A stretch of 64,000 nt of DNA from JAXDMK01 sp963790325 (GTDB lineage: Bacteria > Actinomycetota > Acidimicrobiia > Acidimicrobiales > AC-14), in assembly GCA_963790325.1 (NCBI GenBank), contig CAWBNY010000003.1, positions 992,001-1,056,000 on the forward strand, read 5' to 3'. Positions 24,505 through 33,518 of the stretch are shown in pieces. Made by a program: the position numbers and the translations under genes. The notes beneath the pieces were generated by a model that worked only from the letters and a program-made list of their open reading frames with translations, did not search any database and was not told where the DNA came from. Positions within the stretch are counted from its first letter, which is position 1. Each line of letters opens with the position of its first letter.

Positions 24505-25658
24505 GAGGTCCGCAGGTTCTCGTCGATGTAGCCGGGGGTGAGGTCGGTGAAGAGCAGGGCGGCCCGGCCGTCGCCCAACCCCAGGTCGGCGGTGATGTCG
24601 ACCTGGGGCCCGGCCAGGTGCTCGGCCACCGAGGTGGCGTCGTGGTCGGCCGCGATCCCGGCCCGGCACACCTCGACCCCGCCGTACGACACCGACACCC
24701 GGCCCAGCTCGAAGGCGGCCCCCGAGCTGCCCAGCTCGCTCACGATCCGGCCCCAGTAGGGGTCGGCCCCGAACAGGGAGCACTGGACCAGTTGGCTCTC
24801 GGCCACCTTGCGGGCCGCCCGCCGGGCATCGTCGTCGGACACCGCCCCGTGGACCCGGATGCGGGCCCGCCTGGTGGCCCCCTCGGCGTCGGCCGCCATC
24901 TGCTCGGCCAACGACGCGCACGCCTCGGCCAGGGCCGACGTGGCCAGGGGCCGGCCCGAGCGGCCGTTGGCCAGCACGATCACGGTGTCGTTGGTCGACG
25001 TGCACCCGTCGACCACCAGGGCGTTGAACGAGCCCGCCACCGCCTCCCGCAGCTGTCCGAGCAGGTCGTCGGGGTCGGCCACCGCGTCGGTGGTGAGGAC
25101 GGCCAGCATGGTGGCCATGTCGGGAGCGAGCATCGCCGCCCCCTTGGCCATGCCGCCGACGGTGTAGCCGTCGACCGTCACCACCACCTCTTTGGCGACC
25201 GTGTCGGTGGTCATGATGGCCCGGGCCGCGGCCTGTCCCCCGTCGGCCGTCCGGGCCGCGACCAGCCGGGGAACGCCCGTCTCCACCGCCGCCATGGGCA
25301 GGTAGTAGCCGATGAGGCCGGTGGAGCAGACGAGAACCTCGCTCGGCGCGCACCCCAGGCCGGCGGCCACCAGCTCGCACATGCGGGCCGCGTCCGAGTC
25401 GCCCGTGGCGCCGGTGGCGGCGTTGGCGCAGCCGCTGTTGAGGACGACCGCCGCCGCCCGTCCGCCGGTGGCGGTGAGGTGGGCCCGGCTGACGTTCACC
25501 GGCCCGGCGGTGGCCTTGTTGGACGTGAACACGGCCGCCGCCACCACCGGCCGGCCGTCGTCGGTGGCCACCAGGGACAGGTCGGGGTCGCCGCTGGCCT
25601 TGATCCCGGCGGCGACGCCGGCGGCCACGAAACCCTCGGGCGAGGTGACGCCGGTCAT
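24501..25658 (-). CDS. argJ: Bifunctional glutamate N-acetyltransferase / amino-acid N-acetyltransferase
   Basis: Transfers acetyl from acetylornithine to glutamate, closing the acetyl cycle, and may also use acetyl-CoA. The self-cleavage region GMAKGAAMLAPDMATML carries the nucleophilic threonine, followed by VLTTDA. The ATG at 25658, preceded by GGGGAG, gives 385 residues and is preferred over the GTG 14 codons upstream. An unusual 151-base spacer separates it from argC. No argA-like gene is seen, as expected with ArgJ. Confidence 0.93.
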   Translation of the reverse strand: MTGVTSPEGFVAAGVAAGIKASGDPDLSLVATDDGRPVVAAAVFTSNKATAGPVNVSRAHLTATGGRAAAVVLNSGCANAATGATGDSDAARMCELVAAGLGCAPSEVLVCSTGLIGYYLPMAAVETGVPRLVAARTADGGQAAARAIMTTDTVAKEVVVTVDGYTVGGMAKGAAMLAPDMATMLAVLTTDAVADPDDLLGQLREAVAGSFNALVVDGCTSTNDTVIVLANGRSGRPLATSALAEACASLAEQMAADAEGATRRARIRVHGAVSDDDARRAARKVAESQLVQCSLFGADPYWGRIVSELGSSGAAFELGRVSVSYGGVEVCRAGIAADHDATSVAEHLAGPQVDITADLGLGDGRAALLFTDLTPGYIDENLRTS

Positions 25659-25809
25659 GCCGGCTCCCCGGCCGGTGGCCGCTCCCGGTGCCGAGGGCAC
25701 CCCTCCGGCTGCCGGCCCGGAGATCCTTCGGGGCGGAGGTCGCCGGCTCCGCTGGCGACCGCAGCTCCATCAGCTCGCCGAGCAAGCACCGCTTCCCGCG
25801 GCGAAGGCC
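25659..25809 (-). repeat. argC-argJ spacer with copy A of a degenerate intergenic element
   Basis: Positions 25689-25771 resemble 55215-55295 in the pyrB-pyrC gap. Both read GATGGAGCT-CGG, then GCGGAGCCG-CGACC, with roughly 70 percent identity over 80 bases and a two-base offset. Both sit in otherwise tightly packed minus-strand operons. In both copies the frame opens with MELR(S/T)xAEPxT, but no function is apparent. Confidence 0.35.
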
Positions 25810-26853
25810 TCACGGGTACACGCCGATCGACGAGAGGCCCGCGGTCTCCTCGACCCCGAGGACGATGTTGGCGCACTGCACCGCCTGCCCCGACGCCCCC
25901 TTGACCAGGTTGTCGATGGCGGCCAGGACCACCACCCACCCCGTACGGGCGTCGAAGCGGGCGGTGAGGTGGGCCGTGTTCGACCCCCACGCGGCCTTCG
26001 TCGACGGGGGCGCGTCGCCCACGACCACGAACGGCTCCCCGGCGTAGGCGTCGCGGAGGAGATCCAGGAGGGCGGCGGTCGACCTCGGGCCGGGTCCGGC
26101 CGGCCGGGCGTAGCAGGTGGCCAGGATCCCCCTCGTCATGGGGGCGAGATGGGGCGTGAAGAGGACCGTCGCCCCCGTGGCCTGCTCGATCTCGGGCGTG
26201 TGGCGGTGGTCGAGGAGGCCGTAGGCCACGAAGTCCTCGTTGACGGTGCCGAAGTGCGACGTGTGCCGGAGGGTGCGTCCCGCCCCCGACACCCCACTGG
26301 CGGCGTCGACCACGATCCGCTCGGACTCCACCACGCCGGCCGCCACGAGAGGGGCCAGGGCCAGGGCCGCCGCCGTCGGGTAGCACCCCGGCGCGGCCAC
26401 CGCCGACGCCCCCACGATGTCCTTGCGGTGCAGCTCGGGCAGGCCGTAGGCGAAGCGCGCGAGCAGGTCAGGGGCGGTGTGGGCCTCGCCGTACCACTGC
26501 TCGTAGGCGGCCGGGTCCTTAAGCCGGAAGTCGGCCGCCAGGTCGACGATGCGGACGCGGGGCGCGGCGGCCAGGAGCTCGGGCACCAGCTTCTGCGACG
26601 CGCCGTGGGGCAGGGCGAGGAAGACGAGGTCGACGCCGGCCGCCATCGTCGGGTCGAACGGCTCGAACACCATCGCCGGGTAGGCCCCGGCCAAGCTGGG
26701 GTAGAGGGCGCCCACCGCGGTGCCGGCCTGGGTGTCGCCGGTGGCCCACGCCACCCGCAGACCGGGGTGGCCGTGGGCCAGGCGCAGCAACTCGGCGCCC
26801 GTGTACCCCGACCCGCCCACGATGCCGACCTGGAACACCTCCCGATCATACAT
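25810..26853 (-). CDS. argC: N-acetyl-gamma-glutamyl-phosphate reductase
   Basis: NADPH-dependent reductase of 347 residues and first gene of the arg operon. The N-terminus has the Rossmann motif GIVGGSGYTG, and the catalytic cysteine lies in AAPGCYPTAA. The ATG at 26853 lies inside an AT-rich palindrome with no clear Shine-Dalgarno upstream; a GTG six codons in is an alternative. The next genes follow in the order J, B, D, F, R, G, H. Confidence 0.93.
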   Translation of the reverse strand: MYDREVFQVGIVGGSGYTGAELLRLAHGHPGLRVAWATGDTQAGTAVGALYPSLAGAYPAMVFEPFDPTMAAGVDLVFLALPHGASQKLVPELLAAAPRVRIVDLAADFRLKDPAAYEQWYGEAHTAPDLLARFAYGLPELHRKDIVGASAVAAPGCYPTAAALALAPLVAAGVVESERIVVDAASGVSGAGRTLRHTSHFGTVNEDFVAYGLLDHRHTPEIEQATGATVLFTPHLAPMTRGILATCYARPAGPGPRSTAALLDLLRDAYAGEPFVVVGDAPPSTKAAWGSNTAHLTARFDARTGWVVVLAAIDNLVKGASGQAVQCANIVLGVEETAGLSSIGVYP

Positions 26854-26876
26854 ACGTATGCATCATTATGCGAAAC
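26848..26876 (-). promoter_or_regulatory. Candidate ArgR operator overlapping the argC start
   Basis: An AT-rich island in GC-rich DNA holds the perfect palindrome CATACGTATG (26851-26860) within ATACATACGTATGCAT, followed by TGCATCATTATGC. This resembles paired ARG-box half sites (ATGCAT-type) of actinobacterial ArgR. A CATAAT sequence within it could be the -10, so bound ArgR would block both promoter and start codon. Confidence 0.45.
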
Positions 26877-27013
26877 AGTTCGGGTCGACTCCGGTCGGTG
26901 GAGTAGGCGGGCCGGGCGGCGTGTGGGACACGGTCGTCGCGTTTGCGCCCCGCCCTGTCACCCCTCCGTTCCGACGGTGGATGACCGACCCGATCCGAGA
27001 GGCCCCGCGCTGG

Positions 27014-27041
27014 TTGAGAAAGCCGCCCTGCTCGGTAGAGT
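27014..27041 (+). promoter_or_regulatory. Candidate leaderless promoter
   Basis: TTGAGA (27014-27019), a 16-base spacer and TAGAGT (27036-27041), then exactly six bases to the ATG at 27048. No Shine-Dalgarno is present, so the mRNA probably begins at the start codon. Confidence 0.5.
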
Positions 27042-27047
27042 TGAGAC

Positions 27048-28235
27048 ATGCCCTGGACGATCGTGGTGCGTCCCAAAGAGATGGAGACCTTCCGCTCCTG
27101 CCGACGACATTGGGACTTCGACAGCCGGCTGCGCCAGAACCTGACCCCGATCAAGCCGGCCAAGATGTTCGACTTCGACCTGGCCATGCACCAGTCGCTC
27201 GCCGTCTGGTACTTCCCGGCCATGGACGACTGGAGCCGGGTCATCGTCCGGCCGGTGGCGCTCAAGGGCTTCGAGCGCAAGATGCTGGAGGACCGCGACG
27301 CCTACGCCGAGTTCCACGAGGTCACGCCGGAGATGGAGGAGGAGTTCCAGCAGTACCTGAAGCTGGGCACCGCCGTCCTCAACCGCTACTACGACTGGGC
27401 CACCGGGGCCGACGACTTCGACTCGATCCTCGCCGACGAGGACATCTGGACCGGGGTGCCCGACCCCGACGCCCCCGAGAACGACCTCGGTTCGGCCGAC
27501 CTCAGGCGGGAGATCCGGTACTTCAGCCGGATCGACCAGGTGATGTCCACCCCCGACGACGAGTACTGGGTCGTCAAGCACCGCATCGTCTGGGACAACT
27601 TCATCGACGAGAACGAGATGCTGGCCGACACCCGCACCCTGCTGGGCCAGCGGGCCTTCGAGATCTCCTACCCCCAGATGCGCGTCGCGGGCACCGTGTA
27701 CAACGAGATCCGCATCGGGCGGGACGAGCTGGCGGGGGCGGCACCGTCGCCCGAGCCCCCCGGCGCCGACATGCGTGACCACACCCGGGGCGCCCGCCAC
27801 ATCAACTTCCGGCGGGTGGCGTCGGCGACGGAGAGCAAGTATGTCGACGACGGCGTCGACCACGTGATCCAACGGGAGGGCAACGACTACGTCCGGCGCA
27901 CCTACATCACCCGGTCCCGCGCCACCATGGAGCCCATCAGTCGGCAGATGGCCGCCGACTGCCTCCTCGTCCGGGAGGACGAGATCGAGATCTACCCCGA
28001 CCCCGAGCCGGCGAAGTGCGCCGCCTGCCTGTTCGCGATCCCGTGCAAGATGCTCGACGAGGGCCTCGACACCGCCGAGTACATGGAGGCCAACTACCGG
28101 AAGCGCTCCGACGAGGAGTTCGACGAGGAGGGGCTGCGCTTCTCGCCCCGCCGGCAGGTCTTCCGGGCTTCGCTGGGCGGCACCGCCGAACGGATGCGCA
28201 ACGCGGCCAAGTGGCGGGGCGGCAAGGGCGTCTAG
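27048..28235 (+). CDS. Unrecognised protein with iron-sulfur nuclease-like (RecB/Cas4-type) cysteine layout
   Basis: Soluble protein of 395 residues that I cannot name. One cysteine (C18) sits in FRSCRRHWDF near the N-terminus and three near the C-terminus (C324, C327, C333; spacing X2 and X5). This is the arrangement that holds the 4Fe-4S cluster in Cas4/AddB-like PD-(D/E)XK nucleases. Between them, RIDQVM followed by EYWVVKHRI resembles the conserved aspartate and lysine strands, but the acidic residue two before the lysine is missing, so catalysis is doubtful. It stands alone between the divergent argC and convergent pheT. The nuclease relation is inference from layout. Confidence 0.55.
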   Translation: MPWTIVVRPKEMETFRSCRRHWDFDSRLRQNLTPIKPAKMFDFDLAMHQSLAVWYFPAMDDWSRVIVRPVALKGFERKMLEDRDAYAEFHEVTPEMEEEFQQYLKLGTAVLNRYYDWATGADDFDSILADEDIWTGVPDPDAPENDLGSADLRREIRYFSRIDQVMSTPDDEYWVVKHRIVWDNFIDENEMLADTRTLLGQRAFEISYPQMRVAGTVYNEIRIGRDELAGAAPSPEPPGADMRDHTRGARHINFRRVASATESKYVDDGVDHVIQREGNDYVRRTYITRSRATMEPISRQMAADCLLVREDEIEIYPDPEPAKCAACLFAIPCKMLDEGLDTAEYMEANYRKRSDEEFDEEGLRFSPRRQVFRASLGGTAERMRNAAKWRGGKGV

Positions 28236-28250
28236 CGGCGCTTAAGGCGC

Positions 28251-30635
28251 TCAGGCCCGGAGCCGGCCCCCGCAGGCGGACTCGACCGCCTCGATGAGGC
28301 GCCGGCGCACGGCCGCCAGCTCCTCCTCGGTGAGGGTGTGGTCGAGGGCCGAGAGGCGCACGTGGTAGGCCAGGCTGCGGGCGGAGGGGCCCACCCCCTC
28401 GCCCCGGTAGACGTCGAACAGCGCGACCGATTCGACGACGTCGCCGGCTGCGCTGCCCAGGGTGCGCTCGACCCGATGGGCGGGGACGCCGTCGTCGACC
28501 ACGAAGGCGAGGTCGATGTCGGCCGAGGGGAAGCGGCTGATGGGGCGGAACGCCTCCGGCCGGCGAGGGGCGTCCCGGAGGAGCCGGCCGAGGTCGACCT
28601 GGAACCAGCCGACCGCGCCCTCGAGCTGGTGGGCAGCCAGGACGCCGGGGTCGACCTCGCCCACCGCCCCGACGACCAGGCCACCGTCGCCGCCGGTGTC
28701 GGTGCCGGCCACGATCTCGGCGGTGCGGGTGGGGTGCAGGCCGGCACGGGTGGCGGCCCGCAGGCGCACACGGTCGAGGCGGAGGCCGGCGGCCAGGCCC
28801 CGCCACAGGCGGAGGGCACCGGCCGCGTCGTGGCCGGGGAGGGCGGCGGCCAGGTGCTCGGGCTCGTCGGGAAGGCGCTCGCCGTCGCCCGGGGGCAGGA
28901 AGACGTGGCCGATCTCGAACAGGCCCACGTCGGGGCGGCGGTGGTTGGCGTTGGTGACGAGGGCCCGCAGCAGCCCGGGGAGCAGCGACGGGCGCAGGAT
29001 CGACTCCTCCGCGGCCAGGGGGTTCTCCACCTCGACCGCGGTGAGGGGCAGGCCGGCCCGGGTGAGGTCGTCGGGAGCGAGGAACGACGTGGCCCACGCC
29101 TCGCTGAGGCCGGCGCCCACGAGGATGTCGGCCACCAGCCGGCGTTCGCGCTGGTACGGGTTGAGGTGGCCGACGGTGGCCACCGGGGGGCGGGTGCGGG
29201 GGATGCGGCTGTAGCCGTGGTGGCGGGCCACCTCCTCGATGACGTCGATCTCCCGCTCGCTGTCGGGGCGCCACGAGGGGATGGTGACGGCGAAGGTGCC
29301 GTTGCCGTCGCCGGCGGTGGAGAACCCGATCGGCTCCAGGTAGCCCCTGACCTGGTCGGCCGTCAGGGCGGTGCCGAGGATGGCGTTGACCCGGGCCGTC
29401 CGGACGGGGACGGTGAGGACCGCCGGAAGGTGGGCCGGATCGGTGGCGTCGACCAGGCCACCGTCGATGTGACCGCCGGCGGTGGCGGTGAGGAGCTCGA
29501 CGAAGCGGGCCGCGGCCCGGGGGACGCCCTCCGCGTCGACCCCCCGCTCGAAGCGGACCGACGCCTCGCTGCGCAGGCCGAGGCGCTTGGAGGTGCGGGC
29601 GATGGCCTCGGGCCGGAACCAGGCCGTCTCCAGGAGGACGGTGGTGGTGGCGTCGGAGATCTCCGACGAGGCCCCGCCCATGATCCCGCCCACGCCGACC
29701 GGGGCGCCATCGGCGTCGCAGATCAGGCAGTCGGCGGGGCCCACCCGGCGCTCGACACCGTCGAGGGTGACGAGGGTCTCGCCGTCGTGACCCCGGCGGA
29801 CGAGGAGGCCGTGGCCCGGGAGGCGTTCGAGGTCGTAGGCGTGGTTGGGTTGGCCCAGCTCGAGCATGACGTAGTTCGACACGTCGACCACGTTGCTGAT
29901 GGGGCGCATGCCGGCCATGGTCAGACGCCCCGCCATCCACGCCGGCGACGGTCCGATGGTGATGCCCCGGATGACGACGCCCGTGAAGCGGGCCGACAGG
30001 TCGGGGGCGTCGACCACGATGGTGGCCGGCGACGGGGAGTCCCCCAAGGGCCGGGGCTGGGGCAGGGCGAACGGCAGCCGGTAGCGGGCGGCCAGGTCGC
30101 GGGCGACGCCGGCCACCGACAGGGCGTCGGGGCGGTTGGGGGTGATGTCGAGGTCGAAGACGGCGTCGGGGCGGATGCCGAGGGCCTCGGCCAGGGCCAT
30201 GCCGGGGGCGGCGCCGTCCGTCTCGACGACCATGATCCCGGAGTGGTCGTCGGCCAGTCCCAGCTCCGAGGGCGAGCACAGCATCCCCTCCGACCACTGG
30301 CCCCGGACCTTGCGCCGGGCGATCTCCATCCCGTTGGGCAGCCGGGCCCCGACGGTGGCCAGGGGGACGAGGTCGCCCGCCCCGAAGTTGAACGCCCCGC
30401 ACACGATCTGGCGGGTCGCACCGTCGCCGGCGTCGACCTCGACCAGCTGGACCTTGTCCGCGTCGGGGTGGACGCTCGTCGCCACCACCCGGGCCACGAC
30501 CACCCCCTCGAGCCCCTCGCCCACCCGATCCACGCCCTCCACCACCAGCCCGAGCTCCGACAGCGCGCCGGCCAGGTGGTCGACATCGGCCCCGAAGGGC
30601 GCGAAGTCACGCAGCCACGAAAGGGGGACCCTCAC
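28251..30635 (-). CDS. pheT: Phenylalanine--tRNA ligase beta subunit
   Basis: Large subunit of 794 residues. It has an N-terminal tRNA-binding domain (SVHPDADKVQLVEVD, about 54-68), a B3/B4 editing region, B5 domains (FDLDITPNRPDALS marks the B1-B3 boundary) and a C-terminal ferredoxin-fold anticodon-binding domain (FPSADIDLAFVVDD). It starts three bases after pheS and forms the alpha2-beta2 synthetase with it. Confidence 0.95.
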   Translation of the reverse strand: MRVPLSWLRDFAPFGADVDHLAGALSELGLVVEGVDRVGEGLEGVVVARVVATSVHPDADKVQLVEVDAGDGATRQIVCGAFNFGAGDLVPLATVGARLPNGMEIARRKVRGQWSEGMLCSPSELGLADDHSGIMVVETDGAAPGMALAEALGIRPDAVFDLDITPNRPDALSVAGVARDLAARYRLPFALPQPRPLGDSPSPATIVVDAPDLSARFTGVVIRGITIGPSPAWMAGRLTMAGMRPISNVVDVSNYVMLELGQPNHAYDLERLPGHGLLVRRGHDGETLVTLDGVERRVGPADCLICDADGAPVGVGGIMGGASSEISDATTTVLLETAWFRPEAIARTSKRLGLRSEASVRFERGVDAEGVPRAAARFVELLTATAGGHIDGGLVDATDPAHLPAVLTVPVRTARVNAILGTALTADQVRGYLEPIGFSTAGDGNGTFAVTIPSWRPDSEREIDVIEEVARHHGYSRIPRTRPPVATVGHLNPYQRERRLVADILVGAGLSEAWATSFLAPDDLTRAGLPLTAVEVENPLAAEESILRPSLLPGLLRALVTNANHRRPDVGLFEIGHVFLPPGDGERLPDEPEHLAAALPGHDAAGALRLWRGLAAGLRLDRVRLRAATRAGLHPTRTAEIVAGTDTGGDGGLVVGAVGEVDPGVLAAHQLEGAVGWFQVDLGRLLRDAPRRPEAFRPISRFPSADIDLAFVVDDGVPAHRVERTLGSAAGDVVESVALFDVYRGEGVGPSARSLAYHVRLSALDHTLTEEELAAVRRRLIEAVESACGGRLRA

Positions 30636-30638
30636 CGC

Positions 30639-31664
30639 TTAGAACTGCTCCAGGAAGCGGATGTCGTTGGAGATGAAGTGGCGGATGTCGTCGACGTCGT
30701 GGCGGAGCATGGCGCAGCGGTCGATGCCGAAGCCGAAGGCGAAGCCCTGCCAGACCTCGGGGTCGATGCCGACCGCCTCGAACACGTTGGGATCGACCAT
30801 CCCGCAGCCGCCCAGCTCGATCCATCCCGACTGCGAGCACACCCGGCACCCCTTGCCCTCGCAGAAGATGCAGGTCACCTCGAACTCGGCCGACGGCTCG
30901 GTGAACGGGAAGTACGACGGCCGCAGTCGGGACGTGACGGTGGGCCCGAAGTACGACGCGGTGAACGCCTCGATGGTGCCGGCCATGTCGCCGAACGTGA
31001 TCCCCCGGTCGACCACCAGGCCCTCGATCTGGTGGAAGACGGGCAGGTGGCGGGCGTCGGGCGTGTCCCGGCGGTAGGTCCGGCCGGGCGCGACGATGTA
31101 GATGGGGGGCGGCTGCGACGTCATCACCCGGATCTGCACAGGCGACGTGTGGGTGCGCAGCAACGTCGACTCCGGCTCGCCCAGCCTCACGTACAGGGTG
31201 TCCCACATTCCCCGGGCGGGATGGTCCGGCGGCATGTTGAGGGCCTCGAAGTTGTGCCAGTCGGTCTCCACCTCGGGGCCCTCGGCCACCGAGTAGCCCA
31301 TCCCGACGAAGACGTCCTCCAGCTGGCGCCGGGTCTGGTTGACCAGGTGCAGGTGCCCCCGAGCCACCGATCCGACCACCTCGGTGAGGTCGAGCCGGTC
31401 GGATTCCAGCCGCCGGCGGCGGTCGTCGGCCTCCAGCACCACCCGGCGGGCCTCGAGCGCGGCGGTGAGCGCCCGGCGGACGGCGTTGATCGCCCGGCCC
31501 GCCTCCTTGCGCTCCTCGGCCGGCAGGGCGCCCAGCCGTTGGTTGAGGCCGGACAGCGGCGAGCGCCGGCCCAGGACCTCAACGTCGACCTCCCGCAGCT
31601 CCTCGAGGGTGCCAGCTCCCGCGATGCGGGCCAGCCCCTTCTCCCCGACCTCCTCCGGTGTCAT
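30639..31664 (-). CDS. pheS: Phenylalanine--tRNA ligase alpha subunit
   Basis: Catalytic subunit of 341 residues. The N-terminal coiled coil (about 1-85) is followed by the class II core: motif 1 region with GYSVAEGPEVETDWHNF, motif 2 with GRTYRRDTPDARH, and motif 3 with GFGIDRCAML. A CIFC/CRVC cysteine cluster near 260-275 could bind zinc. The ATG at 31664 overlaps the stop of the histidine kinase gene (ATGA). Confidence 0.95.
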   Translation of the reverse strand: MTPEEVGEKGLARIAGAGTLEELREVDVEVLGRRSPLSGLNQRLGALPAEERKEAGRAINAVRRALTAALEARRVVLEADDRRRRLESDRLDLTEVVGSVARGHLHLVNQTRRQLEDVFVGMGYSVAEGPEVETDWHNFEALNMPPDHPARGMWDTLYVRLGEPESTLLRTHTSPVQIRVMTSQPPPIYIVAPGRTYRRDTPDARHLPVFHQIEGLVVDRGITFGDMAGTIEAFTASYFGPTVTSRLRPSYFPFTEPSAEFEVTCIFCEGKGCRVCSQSGWIELGGCGMVDPNVFEAVGIDPEVWQGFAFGFGIDRCAMLRHDVDDIRHFISNDIRFLEQF

Positions 31665-32722
31665 GAGAGCTCCTCGGGGGTGGCGGAGGGCAGGGTGAAG
31701 CGGAACGTCGACCCGACCCCGACCTCCGACTCCACCACCAGCCGTCCGCCGTGGGCCTCGACCAGCCCCCGGCTGATCCACAGGCCCAGGCCCGACCCCG
31801 ACGGCCGCGTCTCGGCCCGGCGGTAGAACTTGGTGAACACCCGGGGCAGGTCGGACTGGGGGATGCCCTCGCCCTGGTCGACCACCGCCACCGACACCAC
31901 GCCGTCGCCCACCCGGCCCAGCACCCGCACCCCCTTGGGGTCGGCGTACTTGGCCGCGTTCTCCACCAGGTTGGTCAGCACCTGCTCGATCTTGTCGGGG
32001 TCGGCGTAGACCCGCGGGAAATTTCCGTCGAAGTCGAGGTCGGCCCGCACCTCGGCCTCGATCATGCGCACCTTCTCCACCACCACCACCACCAGCTTGG
32101 CCAGATCGACCATCTGCCGGCGGAGGACGAGCTTGCCACTCTCCAGCCGGCTGATGTCGAGGAGCTCGGTGACCAGGCGGGTGACCCGGTCGGCGTCGTG
32201 GTGGACCTGCTCCAGCATCATCAGCTTCTGCTCGTCGGCCAGCCGCTCCCAGCGGTTCAGGAGCAGGCTGGTGTAGCCCTTGACCGAGGTGAGAGGCGAT
32301 CGCAGCTCGTGGCTGACGGTGGAGATGACCTCGATGCCCTGGGCCGCCGCCTGCCGCCGGCGGGCGCCGTCGCGCAGCACGAGCACCGCCCCCTGGACCC
32401 GGCCGTCGGCCCGCCGCTCGTAGCGGCCGGTGAGCATCACCCGCACGTCGGAGCCGTCGGCCGCCCGCAGCCGGACCTCGTGCTCGGGGATGCGGGCCAC
32501 CGACCGCAGGCGGGTAGAGCGGTGCCAGTCGCCGGCCAGCAGCCGCTCGCCGTCGGCGCCCCGCGGCGCCAGCAGCGCTTCGACGTCGCTCCCGACCATC
32601 TGCTCGGCGGCGTAGCCCAACAGGTCGACGGCAGCGGTGTTGACGGCCCGCACCCGCCGGTCGGCATCACACTCCAGGACGGCGTCGGGCAGGCGGTCGA
32701 GCTCGTCGCGGCCGGAGCTCAT
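31661..32722 (-). CDS. Soluble PAS-domain sensor histidine kinase (orphan)
   Basis: Protein of 353 residues without membrane segments. A PAS domain (about 8-118) precedes the HisKA domain with the H-box STVSHELRSPL (phospho-acceptor H138). A HATPase domain follows with the N-box region LTNLVENAAKYA, G1 VVDQGEGIP and G2 GSGLGL. No response regulator is nearby. Four-base overlaps with trmH upstream and pheS downstream place it inside a translation operon. As I recall, Streptomyces has an orphan kinase in the same place, so the position may be ancestral. Signal and target are unknown. Confidence 0.88.
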   Translation of the reverse strand: MSSGRDELDRLPDAVLECDADRRVRAVNTAAVDLLGYAAEQMVGSDVEALLAPRGADGERLLAGDWHRSTRLRSVARIPEHEVRLRAADGSDVRVMLTGRYERRADGRVQGAVLVLRDGARRRQAAAQGIEVISTVSHELRSPLTSVKGYTSLLLNRWERLADEQKLMMLEQVHHDADRVTRLVTELLDISRLESGKLVLRRQMVDLAKLVVVVVEKVRMIEAEVRADLDFDGNFPRVYADPDKIEQVLTNLVENAAKYADPKGVRVLGRVGDGVVSVAVVDQGEGIPQSDLPRVFTKFYRRAETRPSGSGLGLWISRGLVEAHGGRLVVESEVGVGSTFRFTLPSATPEELS

Positions 32723-33501
32723 GAGGCGCGCTGGCGGGCCGCCTCGAAGCACAGGACGGCGGCGGCCATACCGACGTTGAGCGAGTCTCCCCGCCCCGCC
32801 ATGGGAATGGTCACCGTCTCGTCGACCGACCGGTCGAGGCCCGCCGGCAGCCCGGACGCCTCGTTGCCGAGGACGATGGCGGTGGGGCGGGCCAGGTCGG
32901 CCTGGTGGTAGGCCTGGCCCCCTGTGGGCCGCGTGGCCATGCGGCGCAGTCCCCACCCACCCAGCGTGGCCAGCACCTCCTCCGGCTCCCCTCCTGCGAC
33001 GATCCGTACGTGGAACAAGGACCCCGCCGACGCCCGGACGGTCTTCGGGTTGTAGACGTCGACGGTGCCGTCACAGCAGATTACCCCGCCGACCCCCGCC
33101 GCCTCGGCCGATCGCAGGACCGTCCCCAGGTTGCCGGGATCGCGCACATCCACGCAGACCACCACCAGATCGGCGCCCCGCAGGTGGTCGAGGGGGACGT
33201 CGACGTAGGGGGCGACGGCCAGCACCGGCTGGGGCGTCACCGTGCCCGCCACCCGCTCCAGGACGCCCCGCCCCAGGTCGGACACCCGTATGCCGGCCGC
33301 CACCGCCCGCTCCACCACCGAGCTGGCGGCCCCTTCGGGCGGGACGTAGATCGACTCGACCGCGACACCGGCATCGAGGGCGGCGTCGAGCACCTTGAGG
33401 GAGTCGATCACGAAGGCCCGTTCCGCTTGGCGGGCGGTGCGCCGCTCGACCAGCTTCCGCAGCCGCTGGACCCGCTTGTGCCTGAACCCCAACCCGTTCA
33501 C
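32719..33501 (-). CDS. TrmH-family (SPOUT) RNA 2'-O-methyltransferase
   Basis: Probable rRNA or tRNA ribose methyltransferase of 260 residues. The N-terminal substrate-binding domain is followed by the knotted SPOUT domain with RDPGNLGTVLRSAEAAG, IVLGNEASGLP and SLNVGMAAAVLCFE. The GTG at 33501 follows the rplT stop by 17 bases; an upstream extension of the frame overlaps rplT and is rejected. The exact nucleotide modified cannot be told. Confidence 0.88.
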   Translation of the reverse strand: MNGLGFRHKRVQRLRKLVERRTARQAERAFVIDSLKVLDAALDAGVAVESIYVPPEGAASSVVERAVAAGIRVSDLGRGVLERVAGTVTPQPVLAVAPYVDVPLDHLRGADLVVVCVDVRDPGNLGTVLRSAEAAGVGGVICCDGTVDVYNPKTVRASAGSLFHVRIVAGGEPEEVLATLGGWGLRRMATRPTGGQAYHQADLARPTAIVLGNEASGLPAGLDRSVDETVTIPMAGRGDSLNVGMAAAVLCFEAARQRAS

Positions 33502-33518
33502 CGGGCCGGGGGGCGGGC

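Noticed and set aside
28338..31826. Very long plus-strand open frame (1,162 codons) opposite pheT, pheS and the kinase gene
   Set aside because: Antisense shadow of GC-rich genes. Its composition is G/D/V/H/R-rich without domains, while the minus strand encodes recognisable proteins throughout.
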